Of a stretch of DNA of 31,180 bases, positions 22,250-31,132 are shown piece by piece. A program made the translations under genes and the position numbers. The first letter of the stretch is position 1, and every line of letters begins with the position of its first letter. Source of the DNA: a virus. Below the pieces are notes generated by a model, which saw only the letters and a program-made list of their open reading frames with translations, was not told where the DNA came from and did not search any database. Where the stretch lies: positions 1 through 31,180 of the IMG/VR virus record IMGVR_UViG_3300032080_000019, one strand, 5' to 3'.

Positions 22250-23526
22250 CAGGTGCTCCGGGCCTTCAGCCGGGCCGTGCCGCTCGCCACCACCGCGTTC
22301 ACCGCGCCCGTCTCCACCACGTCGCGCGACGACAGCCGCTCGCCTGGGCGCAGCTTGAACGTGCCCTCGGTGTCGGCATCCGTTGCCGTGGCCGCCGCGC
22401 CAATGTTGATCAGGATATCCGCCGCCGAGTCGTTCGCCAGGAACCAGCTGTTCGCGTTGGCGGGGATGACCGTTTGGCTAGTCATCGTGACCAGCATCGA
22501 ACGATTCGTGCCCGGCCGCTTGGCCGGCTGGATGCGCAGGCCCGCGGTATCGCCGCGCAGACGGTCCCAGGTACCGGCATCGTTCAGCACGTAGCCGCCG
22601 ATAGCGAGCAAGTGCGAGCCCCCGGTGGATTCCTGCTCATTACTGAACATGGACAATGAGTTACTGTGACCGTCCGCGCCCGTCGTAGGGGTGCCATACG
22701 CCCGCGCAAGCAAATTGCCCCGAACGTCCGTAGCGAGGGGTGCCATCTGGCCCGCAGTACGAGCGGCCGACGCGCCGTAGTACATGCCGCCGATAAGCAT
22801 CGACTTCGTCGCCGCGGCGCCGATGGCTGCCGGGCCCACCGTCCTCGCGATCTCTTGCGACGCGATCACCTGGGCCTTGTTCAACGATACGACCGTGTTC
22901 ACCCCAGTAGGGTCGCTGGCGGGCGCGTCGGCCCTTGTGCCCACCGTTGCGTCGGCGCCTTCGGCGATGGTTACCGTGCCGTCGAACGTCCCGCCGCTGC
23001 CGCCCCCGCCTTCGATCTTGTAGGGCTCGCCAGTGGCGGGGTCGATCGGAACGAAGTAGAGCGGCGAGGACTTCATGCTACCCGCCACCACCCCGGGCTT
23101 GATGGTCAAGCTTCCAGTGTTGACAGTGAAGCGCACGCGCGTGTCGGCCAGGAACACCCCGATGGTAGAGGTGCCGCCCACCAGGGCGGTCGGCGTGGCC
23201 GTGGTGCCGTCCGGGTTGATCACCGCCCAGTTGCCCGAGATACCGCTCGTGGCCACAAGTCCCAGGGTTACCCCGGAAGGCACCGTCACATCGGCCGTCT
23301 GGTTGGCGCTAATCGTTTGGTTACCCGGCAAGTTCGCACCGGAGCCCAAGCCGTTACCCGGCGAGGGGCGGAACTCCACCCGGCCGCCGGTCAGATCGTA
23401 GGTGGCGTTGCGGTTGGCAATCAGTTGATCCGCCACGGGGTCATCGACCCAGATAATTGCACCGGGGGAGAAGTACCCGCCCCCGGGCACGGAGTATGTC
23501 GCCAGCAATTTGATCTGTTTCGACAC
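22249..23526 (-). CDS. Putative head-decoration protein sharing an N-terminal module with its neighbour
   Basis: A 425-residue protein with GTG start at 23526 behind GAGGAG. Residues 1-50 (KLLATYSVPGGGYFSPG, ending NATYDLTGG) and a following beta domain (VTVPSGVTLGLVATSGISG up to DTRVRF, near residue 130) are clearly related to the start of the SGNH protein upstream. The middle is Gly/Ala/Thr-rich with a GGGGSGGT linker, and the C-terminal 80 residues form another beta domain (SWFLANDSAADILINIG). It may be a capsid-bound fibre with a distal binding domain. No named family is certain. Confidence 0.65.
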   Translation of the reverse strand: MSKQIKLLATYSVPGGGYFSPGAIIWVDDPVADQLIANRNATYDLTGGRVEFRPSPGNGLGSGANLPGNQTISANQTADVTVPSGVTLGLVATSGISGNWAVINPDGTTATPTALVGGTSTIGVFLADTRVRFTVNTGSLTIKPGVVAGSMKSSPLYFVPIDPATGEPYKIEGGGGSGGTFDGTVTIAEGADATVGTRADAPASDPTGVNTVVSLNKAQVIASQEIARTVGPAAIGAAATKSMLIGGMYYGASAARTAGQMAPLATDVRGNLLARAYGTPTTGADGHSNSLSMFSNEQESTGGSHLLAIGGYVLNDAGTWDRLRGDTAGLRIQPAKRPGTNRSMLVTMTSQTVIPANANSWFLANDSAADILINIGAAATATDADTEGTFKLRPGERLSSRDVVETGAVNAVVASGTARLKARST

Positions 23527-23539
23527 GTCGCTCTCCTCG

Positions 23540-25576
23540 TCAGATGGCTTTAGCGATCACGGATACCATGGATTGATCTGCGGGTCCCGTGGGGTGCAGG
23601 CCATCAGCGTAGATCGAGGTATTGCCGGGGGTGCCCATGGCCTCGACGTCGAGCAGGTCGATAAGGGTATCAGCCCCCATCCCGCTGGCGCCCAAGCCGG
23701 CCACTTGGCTCCGTACGCTGCGCAGTGTTGCAGCAGAGGCCCCGTTAGTGGCCAGCTCGTTGCAAAGTACCACTTTCATGCCCGCAGCCTTCAGCGCGGC
23801 CACGCAATCCTTAATATTCTGCGTGGTCTGTGCCGCCGACGCCCCGCTCGAAACGTCGTTCACCCCGCCGAGGAACGTGGCGACATTTTTTGCGGCCGGG
23901 TTGTACAGCGACGCCGCAAACGGAATCGTCTTGAGCGTGCCGGACGCCAACAGGTTGGGTGTTTGCGCGCCGTAGCTACCCAGGCCGTAGATGCGGTAAT
24001 CCTTGCCCAGTACCTCGGCCAGCAAAGTGGGCAGGGCCATAAAAGGCGCCGTCAGCGGATGCCGCGATGCCGTGCGACTGTCGCCAACCATGAACACCTG
24101 ATCGAGCACCTGCGGTCGGATATCGAAGCGGGCGTATGCGGAGTACCGCAGAGCTTTCGCTTGCGCAGCGGTGGCCGCGGCCTTCGCAACGCCGAAACCG
24201 AACACCATGTGGCTGGCATAGTTGCCTGTCGCGGCCGGCGAGTAGCAGAACAGCCACCCACTGCTATACGTGTTCGTGTCACTGTGCGTTTCCGTGCTGG
24301 CGTCCTCGTTCACGTTGATCGTTACGGTCGTCGGCGCGCACACCACCGTGAGGGCTTGGGCTTGGGCATTCACGCCAAGGGGCGCTCCGCTTTGCAGTTT
24401 GGTAAAGCTCCGGTTCAGGTATAGCCGGCCGTTGGTTTCCGTGGTCAGCGACCACATGCGCGACGCCGGCAGCGTGCGATCGCCCAGGGCGAACAACGTA
24501 GCGGATGCAGTAGTGGCGGCATTGCCGCGCGCGTATGCAAACACCGTGAAAGCGCCGCTGGCGACGCCGAAACCGGAATCCAGGTTCGTGCCCGTGAAAG
24601 TGCCGTTTGGCGCGCGTAGCGTGCGCGGCGCACCGGCATTCGGGCCGTTACCGGTCAGGCCGAAACGCCTTTCGCTCGGATCGTACACGAAGTAAGGCGC
24701 CGGGTACGCGGGGTCTTTCGTCCAGTGGTTGCCCGCGCCGGACTGGTCATAGACCTGCGTGCACGTCGGGAACGTGCCGGCGTCAGCTTTACCGATCGCT
24801 GCAAATGCGGCGTTGTTGTCCAGCTCACCATTGGCCAGGATATTCAGGGTTGTGACCACCGGGGCACCGCCCACGGTCACCGTGATATCGACAGCCGGAC
24901 CGGTGAAGCCGGTTTTCATCGCCACCGTGCCCCAGGCGGATATGGTTGCCGCGCCCATGATGTCGGTGAACGAACCCCCGAAGCCCGCTACCTCGCCCCA
25001 CACGGCGGATCCGGCGGTTGGCGCAAGCGTCGGCTGATAAATTTTCCCGCGCGCCTGCCACACCGAATTGGCGGTGTACCCTGCCGAGGCATTGTCAGAA
25101 TTCCCGGGCGCCCGGTTGAGACCGTCCCGCGACTCCGCGAACGCAGCCGGCATGGACACGGTGTACTCGCCCGAGATGCCGCGAATACGGTAGTCCCGAT
25201 CATCCGTAAGCGACTCATTGATCAACAGCTCGCCGGCGCCGAGACTGCGCGAACGCATCACCCCGCCCCAGCTGTTGAGCGATTCCAGGACCCCCGCGGC
25301 GCCGACCGTGCCGACCACCTTCAACGATCTGCCGGAGGGTACAGTAACCGTCTGCCGGTCCAGCGAACGGACGACGAAGGGCGCCTTTGCCTCCACGGTC
25401 GGGGCCGTGGCGTAGGCCGCGCCATCACTGTAAGCTGCTGGCACGCCGCCGGTCAGGTCAGTGGTGGCGCCCACGCCGTTCGCCAGCAGTGCGTTAGCCA
25501 CATCGTCCGGCAGATCGAGAATGGTGTAGGGCGTGAAATTCTTGTACGTGGACAACAGTTTAACAGTGATGGACAT
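23540..25576 (-). CDS. SGNH-hydrolase fused to a capsid-anchor-like N-terminus
   Basis: A 678-residue, multi-domain protein. Residues 1-48 (KLLSTYKNFTPYTILDLPDD, then ATTDLTGG) are the module shared with its neighbours; a beta domain follows to about 130. Residues about 200-420 resemble the arabinofuranosidase-B-like/lectin jelly-roll region of other phage proteins (VYDQSGAGNHW). The C-terminus is an SGNH/GDSL esterase: block I GDS with Ser500, block II glycine in GLGSYG, block III GGVND with Asn573, block V DGLH with Asp658 and His661, all present. It probably deacylates a host surface glycan or lipid. Location on the capsid is inferred from the shared module and gene position. Confidence 0.82.
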   Translation of the reverse strand: MSITVKLLSTYKNFTPYTILDLPDDVANALLANGVGATTDLTGGVPAAYSDGAAYATAPTVEAKAPFVVRSLDRQTVTVPSGRSLKVVGTVGAAGVLESLNSWGGVMRSRSLGAGELLINESLTDDRDYRIRGISGEYTVSMPAAFAESRDGLNRAPGNSDNASAGYTANSVWQARGKIYQPTLAPTAGSAVWGEVAGFGGSFTDIMGAATISAWGTVAMKTGFTGPAVDITVTVGGAPVVTTLNILANGELDNNAAFAAIGKADAGTFPTCTQVYDQSGAGNHWTKDPAYPAPYFVYDPSERRFGLTGNGPNAGAPRTLRAPNGTFTGTNLDSGFGVASGAFTVFAYARGNAATTASATLFALGDRTLPASRMWSLTTETNGRLYLNRSFTKLQSGAPLGVNAQAQALTVVCAPTTVTINVNEDASTETHSDTNTYSSGWLFCYSPAATGNYASHMVFGFGVAKAAATAAQAKALRYSAYARFDIRPQVLDQVFMVGDSRTASRHPLTAPFMALPTLLAEVLGKDYRIYGLGSYGAQTPNLLASGTLKTIPFAASLYNPAAKNVATFLGGVNDVSSGASAAQTTQNIKDCVAALKAAGMKVVLCNELATNGASAATLRSVRSQVAGLGASGMGADTLIDLLDVEAMGTPGNTSIYADGLHPTGPADQSMVSVIAKAI

Positions 25577-25579
25577 GGC

Positions 25580-25903
25580 TTATTTCTTCCGCGAATGGGT
25601 GCTTTTCTTTTCGCCGGCCTTGTTTTCCGGCTCGGCGTCCATTTTGTTCTGCGGCTCGGCGTCCATCTTCTCGCCGCCCAGCAGATCATCGACGTCAGTG
25701 TCCGCTTCTGCTGCCTGCGGCGCTTTCTCGGGTGCGGGCGCCTTGGACTGTTCGACAGGGGCCGGTTCGTCTTTCACCGGGGCTGCGAGACCGACTTTTT
25801 CGAGCTCGTCAGCTTCGCCCTTCGTGACTTCCAGCTCATCGCCGAGGTGCGCATGCACGCGCCCATGCATGAAGCTGGTCAGCGCTTTAACTTTCGTTTT
25901 CAT
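25580..25903 (-). CDS. Small head fibre/decoration-like protein
   Basis: A 107-residue protein directly after the major capsid gene. The first 45 residues (KVKALTSFMHGRVHAHLGDE, then ADELEKVGLAAPV) fit the small beta module that starts many capsid-neighbouring phage proteins and is distantly like the first residues of the next two genes. The rest is Pro/Ala/Glu/Lys-rich and ends in a repeated AEPQNKMDAEPENK stretch with a basic tail, probably unstructured. It may be the minimal capsid-binding form of the module. AGGAG lies 6 bases before the ATG. Confidence 0.62.
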   Translation of the reverse strand: MKTKVKALTSFMHGRVHAHLGDELEVTKGEADELEKVGLAAPVKDEPAPVEQSKAPAPEKAPQAAEADTDVDDLLGGEKMDAEPQNKMDAEPENKAGEKKSTHSRKK

Positions 25904-25915
25904 CTTGTTCTCCTG

Positions 25916-25941
25916 AAAAGATGGCGGCCGAAGCCGCCATC
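25916..25941 (-). terminator. Intrinsic terminator after the major capsid gene
   Basis: On the - strand GATGGCGGC-TTCG-GCCGCCATC forms a perfect 9-bp stem with a TTCG loop, followed by TTTTC. It begins 4 bases after the capsid stop. The form is that of a rho-independent terminator, so downstream genes depend on read-through. Confidence 0.8.
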
Positions 25942-25945
25942 GTCA

Positions 25946-27127
25946 TTAGGCCGCAGCCGGCAGGGCGCCTTTGATCAGCGCTTGAGGGCGGTAGATGGCC
26001 AGCGCCAGACGTTCTTCGGCCAGGATCGTCACGCGGTTGTTCACGAAGTCATCTTCGTTCTCCGTCGACACCACCACATTCGCGTTCTCGCGGTCGAAAA
26101 TCTGCGCCGACTGGCGGAAGTTACCAGCCAGGAATTGGCCTGCGGTCATGGCCAGCGTGGTGACGATACGACGGCCCCACAGCGTTGCGGCCAGCGTGCC
26201 TTGCGGGTTGCCGATCAGGTAACGGCCCTGGGTATCCTTCAGCAGTTCGATCTGCGCCCAGTTCATCGGGTGCAACACGGCGGAATCGGCCGGCAGCAGC
26301 GACAGTTCACCCTGCAGGAAGGCCAGGCGCAGACGGTCGATCGCCGTTTCGCCGGCGCCCGGGGTGTACGGGGCCACGTAGGCGGTCGCGTTGGTGTACA
26401 GACCCGGCAGGTTGTTACCCACACCGGTGCCCATCAGCAGCTGGAGGTCTTCCACGTAATCCAGGCCGTAGCGCAGGCGCTCGTCGATCATCGACTGCAG
26501 GGCCGGGGCGTCGTCCAGGATCTCGGTGGTAGCCTTGATGAAATGCGCCAGCTTGATCACCTTCGCGTCGGCCTGGGTGAACGTCAGATTCGATTCCGGC
26601 TTGCGCGTACCTTCAGCCACCGGGGCGGCGTTGTTGGTGAATACGTCCTCGCGGAAGTACTGGATCAGATTCGAATTCGTACGGCCGGGGGCGACCAGGG
26701 CGCGTACCGTCAGCGGGCGACGGGGGATTTCAAGGATGCCGGCCTGGCGATCCGGTGCGATCAGAGCGCCGGCGGAACCGCCCAGGCTGGTAATCGCCTT
26801 GACGTCGACCTGGATCTTGGAGCCGCGTTCCCATTCGCCGCGGTTCTTGAACGTTTCGCTCTCGATGAACTTGTAGCCGGCCGTTTCCGGGGTCTGCTTC
26901 TCGGTGCCGCCGCGGCGGGCCATTTTCTGCATCAGTTCGTCCAGCTCGGCGCGCGCTTCCGACTGCTTGATCATCAGCTCGTCGGTGATTTCCTTCAGCT
27001 TGTCGGACATAACCTTGTTGCCCTTGGCCAGGGCGACAGCTTCCTCGGCCTTTTCCAACACCTTGTCGTTGGCCGTATTGACGGCGCCCTTGATCTTGGT
27101 GAGTTCTTCTTGCAGTTCGTGGTCCAT
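25946..27127 (-). CDS. Major capsid protein, HK97 fold
   Basis: A 393-residue HK97-type capsid protein from the ATG at 27127 (MDHELQEELTKIKGAV), with AAAGGAAAT upstream. Residues 1-75 form a coiled-coil scaffolding (delta) domain that the neighbouring protease would remove. The mature part has typical features: GGSAGALIAPDRQAGI, a VAEGTRKPESNLTF segment with the following ATTEILDDAPAL spine helix, and a C-terminal AEERLALAIYRPQALIKG. It lies between the protease and the decoration-like genes. Confidence 0.95.
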   Translation of the reverse strand: MDHELQEELTKIKGAVNTANDKVLEKAEEAVALAKGNKVMSDKLKEITDELMIKQSEARAELDELMQKMARRGGTEKQTPETAGYKFIESETFKNRGEWERGSKIQVDVKAITSLGGSAGALIAPDRQAGILEIPRRPLTVRALVAPGRTNSNLIQYFREDVFTNNAAPVAEGTRKPESNLTFTQADAKVIKLAHFIKATTEILDDAPALQSMIDERLRYGLDYVEDLQLLMGTGVGNNLPGLYTNATAYVAPYTPGAGETAIDRLRLAFLQGELSLLPADSAVLHPMNWAQIELLKDTQGRYLIGNPQGTLAATLWGRRIVTTLAMTAGQFLAGNFRQSAQIFDRENANVVVSTENEDDFVNNRVTILAEERLALAIYRPQALIKGALPAAA

Positions 27128-27137
27128 GGTATTTCCT

Positions 27138-27800
27138 TTATGGGGTGAGTTTGAATTCGCGCAGGGCGCGCAGTGCTGCGTCGCGTTGTTCGCCACCGGG
27201 CTCACCCCGGGAAAGCAGTTTGGCGTAGCCGCCCGCGACAATACAAGCGGCTTCGCTTTTGGAGAAACCTACATCCCGCAGGTAGTCTTCAAATTCTCGG
27301 ATAGTGGGGCGCCGACCAGACTCGATCATGCTCTTGACGTCGGCAATCCGGGCGTCATCATGCGCGGGGTTGGTCACCACGCTGATCTCCACCAGGTCGA
27401 GCTCGAGCAGCCGGTTGTGCCCGCTCTTGCGGTCCATCTCGTTACGCTTGACGCGATAGCCGATGGACAGGCCGGTGATCGACTTAGTTTTCATGCCCTT
27501 GTGCGCCAGGCGCGCGTACGGCGCGTCGTCCAGCCACAGTTCGGCGCCGCCAAACAGGCCGTGGTCGTCTTCCTTCAGCTCGGGCCAGTGGCCGATCGGC
27601 TGGTCCTTCTGGTGCTGCCAGAGCGCGGGCACGGTACGGCCAAGGCTGGACCACGCGCGCAATGATTTTTCGAAGGCGCCGGGCTCGACGATATCCCGCA
27701 CCTTGTCGGGGGTCGAGAATACCGAACCGTAGCCCGAAAAATGGCCGGTGTCGGTCAAGCTTTTGAGCTCGAGCTCGATGGACTTATGCAGGATTGTCAT
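27138..27800 (-). CDS. Prohead maturation protease (S78/HK97 gp4 family)
   Basis: A 220-residue serine protease of the herpesvirus-like fold. Visible motifs are GHFSGYGSVFSTPDKVRDIV, LWQHQKDQPIG with candidate His63, SITGLSIGYRV with candidate Ser112, and LVEISVVTNPAHDDA. It cleaves the scaffolding domain off the capsid protein during maturation. Its start overlaps the portal end by 17 bases; AAGGAAACG precedes the ATG. Confidence 0.93.
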   Translation of the reverse strand: MTILHKSIELELKSLTDTGHFSGYGSVFSTPDKVRDIVEPGAFEKSLRAWSSLGRTVPALWQHQKDQPIGHWPELKEDDHGLFGGAELWLDDAPYARLAHKGMKTKSITGLSIGYRVKRNEMDRKSGHNRLLELDLVEISVVTNPAHDDARIADVKSMIESGRRPTIREFEDYLRDVGFSKSEAACIVAGGYAKLLSRGEPGGEQRDAALRALREFKLTP

Positions 27801-29103
27801 CGTCGTTTCCTTGTGGATCTTGCCCGATTGTACCAGTTTGTGCTGTGCTGGTGATTTTTCCGAGCATTGTCAACGGCACCATGTTCGACTGCACGCGGAA
27901 CACATCACCGCCCGGCACCGGTTCGAGATTTTCCTTACCGCGCACCTCGTCGACGTTCATCCACCCGCCGTTGAGGGCCGCATTGTAGAACGCGGCGCGG
28001 CCGGCGCTGTCGGAGCGCAGCAGCGCTTCGAAATTGAACTCGGCGTAGTAGCGCCGGCGCTCGGCCGGCGTAAGCAGATGCTTTGCGATACTCTGCTCGA
28101 TGCGCGTGGTGTACTGGTCCAGCACATACTGCTTGAAACCCAGGTTGATTTGCTCCCGGCCGGTTCCCCAGTTTGACACCATACCACCGTGCCCGATCAT
28201 CGAGGGCGGCACGCGGAACCAGCGGCACAGATCCTCCACACTGGCGTTGATCTGCTCGATCATCTGCGCATCGAGAGGACTGATCGTCAACTGCTTGTAG
28301 TCGGTGGCCTCGAGCAGCATCATACGGTGGCCTTCGCCGCCAAACAGAGAGCCCATCAGCTTGTCTTTCATCTGGCGCCGCTGGTCTGGCGTCAGAATTT
28401 CCTTCGTCGACAACACGGCGTCGGGCTTGAGGCTCTTGCCGAACAGCTCCGAACCGGCGCGGGCGATATTCGTAGCGCCCACCATTGAACGCCAGCCCAT
28501 GCCAATCGGCGACAGGCCCACCAGGCCATCAGAGCCGAAGCCCTTGATATGCCAGATCTCGCGCTCGGTGTACTCACGTTGCCCGCGCGGATCGGCGTAC
28601 AGGTACGTAATGGCGCCGTCCAGTGTGCGCCGTACCGTCATCAGCGCGGGGTCGAGCGGGTCGAGCGAGATGATACGGCCGGCGCTACGATTGATCAGGA
28701 TGAAAGCGTTCCCCCAGGTGCACATGCGCACCAGGCAGGATTCCCAAAACTCCACCGCCGTCATATCGGCGTTGGGGGAGTCGTGCAGGAGGTAGTAAAG
28801 CGGGTGCTCGCGCGCGATACGCCGGGTATCCCGGCCGCCCGTCACCGTGCGCTCGAACATGAACAGGGGGAGGGTGGAGATAGTGCTGGCAATCAGCCCG
28901 ATGCAGGACCAGATTACGGAAAGCTGCAGCGCGTGATCAACACGCGGCGTCCCGTTGCCCGCAGTGTTGTAAGAGCCGTTGACGATATCGCGGTTGCCCG
29001 GGTCACGGTCCATCTCCCGATAGGCGACGGCCGCTTGCAAGGTGCCGTAGAGCGCCTTGCGGTCGCTGGTGAGGACAGATAGAGCCTTGTCCTTCAGCGT
29101 CAT
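27784..29103 (-). CDS. Portal protein (HK97 family)
   Basis: A 439-residue HK97 gp3-type portal. Recognised are SVIWSCIGLIASTISTLPLF, the HPLYYLLHDSPNADMTAVEF segment, WHIKGFGSDGLVGLSPIG, and the C-terminal FRVPPSMIGHGG with NLGFKQYVLDQYTTRIEQS. The dodecameric ring is the DNA entry channel. The start overlaps the terminase stop by ATGA and the length is normal. Confidence 0.95.
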   Translation of the reverse strand: MTLKDKALSVLTSDRKALYGTLQAAVAYREMDRDPGNRDIVNGSYNTAGNGTPRVDHALQLSVIWSCIGLIASTISTLPLFMFERTVTGGRDTRRIAREHPLYYLLHDSPNADMTAVEFWESCLVRMCTWGNAFILINRSAGRIISLDPLDPALMTVRRTLDGAITYLYADPRGQREYTEREIWHIKGFGSDGLVGLSPIGMGWRSMVGATNIARAGSELFGKSLKPDAVLSTKEILTPDQRRQMKDKLMGSLFGGEGHRMMLLEATDYKQLTISPLDAQMIEQINASVEDLCRWFRVPPSMIGHGGMVSNWGTGREQINLGFKQYVLDQYTTRIEQSIAKHLLTPAERRRYYAEFNFEALLRSDSAGRAAFYNAALNGGWMNVDEVRGKENLEPVPGGDVFRVQSNMVPLTMLGKITSTAQTGTIGQDPQGNDDDNPA

Positions 29104-30647
29104 AGCATCACCGGGTCAGCCAGGTAATCGTCCATCGATCCTTTTTCCTCTTGTGTTTCCTGTGGCATCACGCCCACCGCCATGGCTAGGGCCACCATCC
29201 CGTCGATACGGCCGCGGGCGGTGCGCTTGTCGAACTTACGCGCGCCGCTGTCCCCGACCACCCTTGCGTTGTGATTGCACACTGACAGCACCGGGTGGTT
29301 GCCGTGTCGCAGTTGCCCTTCGATCAATTTTACCTCAAGTTCCCGCAGAGCCGGCGTCATGCTGGCTGTACCCTGCCCGAAATCAACAAATTTGTCAATT
29401 TCTTCTTGGGAAAACAACGGTATGCCCGTCTTGGGGTCCGGCCGGTTAAGCCATTCCTTCAGGAAAGCCATGTTGTAGCGGTCAAAACCCAGCAACTGGA
29501 CGTCGAAATCATCAAAAACCCGGCGCAAATACTGCGCCACGAAGCGATATTGTATCGTTTTTCCGGGGATTGCCTGCAAAAAACCTTGCTTTTCCCACTG
29601 GTCATAGGGCACTTTGTCTCTCTCGGAGCGCCCTTTCAGGTCGTATTCTGGTAGCCAAAACGTCGGGAAAACGCTCCCGTCGTCAGCATCAACCAGCACA
29701 AGGGCGGTCAAATCGTTGACTTCAGACAGGTCCAGGCCCCCGTACACCCGCTGTTTCGGTCGGCGCACCGGCTCGGCGCCATTCAGCTCCCACACGGTAC
29801 GAGGGCAGAACGGCGACACCGCGTCCACGCGCTGATTCAGGATCAGATTACGCACCCCGTTCTCCTGCGACGGCTGGGCCTTGGCCTTGTCTATCTGCTT
29901 CTTCAGATCGGTCAAAGATCGAAACACGCCCAAGGCTGGATTGGCCGCACGCCATGCGTCCTCGTCGTCAAGATCGCACTCATCTGGCGCGGCGTAGACG
30001 TGTTTCACGATCTGCGGGTTCGGATCCGCGTCAATCATGCGCGAAAGCAGGTCATTTGCGGTCGGCGCCTGGGTGCTGATCACCAGATACAGAGGATTTT
30101 CGTAGGCGCCCTGGGCTGTTTCCACCGCCTGCACGAACTCGTCGGTGGGGCCTTTCACTTGGCCGAGCTCGTCCATGATGGCCAGGATCGGAGAAAGGCC
30201 GTGCGTCGTCTTGCCCTCGGCCGCCAGCGCGGCGTACTCGACGTTCTTCGACAGACCCAGCAGACGCTTGCCCGAAGGGAATATCTTGATGCGGGATTGC
30301 AGCTCCGGCGAAAAGTTGATCATCTTCACCATGAGCTTGAACAGGATAGCCGCCTGATCTTTGGACATGGCGCCGCTCACGATCTGGCTGTTCTCCACCG
30401 CCTCCGGTCCGGCTATGTGGGCCAGGGCGATGCCGGCAATCAGCGCGGTCTTGCCGTTCTTCCGGCCGATAGACAAGATGCCCGTGTGGGTGCCGGCCGG
30501 ATTGTCGTACACCTCGAGGATGAACTTTTTCTGGAAAGGCTCCAGCACGATCGGCTTTCCCACCAGGGCGCCTTCCGGCGCGCAGCAGTACTTCTCGATG
30601 AACGCGATCACGCGCTCGCCGCGAGTGGGCGTTTTACGGGCGGTCAT
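29100..30647 (-). CDS. terL: Terminase large subunit
   Basis: A 515-residue packaging motor of the HK97-like Terminase_1 family. The ATPase has Walker A GRKNGKT (61-67), Walker B LAIMDE (155-160) and the coupling motif STQAPT (191-196). The nuclease has an acidic site with Asp306 (GGLDLS), a middle Asp in LGFDRYN, and Asp482 in GRIDGMVALAMA. It cuts and pumps DNA into the prohead. The start overlaps the small subunit stop by TAATG. Confidence 0.96.
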   Translation of the reverse strand: MTARKTPTRGERVIAFIEKYCCAPEGALVGKPIVLEPFQKKFILEVYDNPAGTHTGILSIGRKNGKTALIAGIALAHIAGPEAVENSQIVSGAMSKDQAAILFKLMVKMINFSPELQSRIKIFPSGKRLLGLSKNVEYAALAAEGKTTHGLSPILAIMDELGQVKGPTDEFVQAVETAQGAYENPLYLVISTQAPTANDLLSRMIDADPNPQIVKHVYAAPDECDLDDEDAWRAANPALGVFRSLTDLKKQIDKAKAQPSQENGVRNLILNQRVDAVSPFCPRTVWELNGAEPVRRPKQRVYGGLDLSEVNDLTALVLVDADDGSVFPTFWLPEYDLKGRSERDKVPYDQWEKQGFLQAIPGKTIQYRFVAQYLRRVFDDFDVQLLGFDRYNMAFLKEWLNRPDPKTGIPLFSQEEIDKFVDFGQGTASMTPALRELEVKLIEGQLRHGNHPVLSVCNHNARVVGDSGARKFDKRTARGRIDGMVALAMAVGVMPQETQEEKGSMDDYLADPVML

Positions 30648-31132
30648 TATGCTAGCAGGCTGTCTTCTTTCGCCGCCTCGCCGTGGGCGGTGCGCGCGTC
30701 GCGCTCGAGCTGCCGACCGGCCTGCTTCTTGCGCTTGTCGCCGGCGGTGCCCGGCACCCGGCCGCCCATCTGTAGCGTGCGCATGTATGCCATCTGCCGG
30801 CCGGCCAGGTTCGCGAGCATCGCCACCCGCGGATTGGCAACCAGCGTGCCCTTCGCATTCTCCACCACGTCACCCTCGACGGCAATCATGGCGTCCTGCT
30901 CGCGCTGCTTGACGATGCACTCGGCCAGCTGCACCGCGACGATCAGGTCCAGTTCGCTCCACTCGTCTCGCGCGCGTGCGCGCACGATCGCGAGGTAATC
31001 TGGCATGACTTCCGCAGAAATTTGCAAGTGCGAGGGGGGCATCGGGTCCCCCAATGCGGCGTTTTTCGCAGCCCGAATTGCTGCTGCAGCGCTGTCCGAT
31101 CGGGGTTTCCTTGCAGGTGTTTTTGTGGTCAT
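30647..31132 (-). CDS. terS: Terminase small subunit (P27-like)
   Basis: A 161-residue protein directly before the large subunit. The layout fits P27-type small terminases: basic N-terminus, a helical core (VRARARDEWSELDLIVAVQL, then KQREQDAM), NPRVAMLANLAGRQMAYMR, and a basic C-terminal region (KRKKQAGRQLERDAR). It recognises the packaging site. The ATG at 31132 has AGGA about 10 bases upstream. It is the first gene of the late module seen here; its promoter is not recognised in the remaining 48 bases. Confidence 0.85.
   Translation of the reverse strand: MTTKTPARKPRSDSAAAAIRAAKNAALGDPMPPSHLQISAEVMPDYLAIVRARARDEWSELDLIVAVQLAECIVKQREQDAMIAVEGDVVENAKGTLVANPRVAMLANLAGRQMAYMRTLQMGGRVPGTAGDKRKKQAGRQLERDARTAHGEAAKEDSLLA

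Noticed and set aside
24725-27148. 807-residue open frame on the + strand
   Set aside because: It lies antisense to the capsid, decoration and SGNH genes, which have clear families; its composition (Arg/His/Gly/Val-rich) is that of a GC-rich shadow frame.
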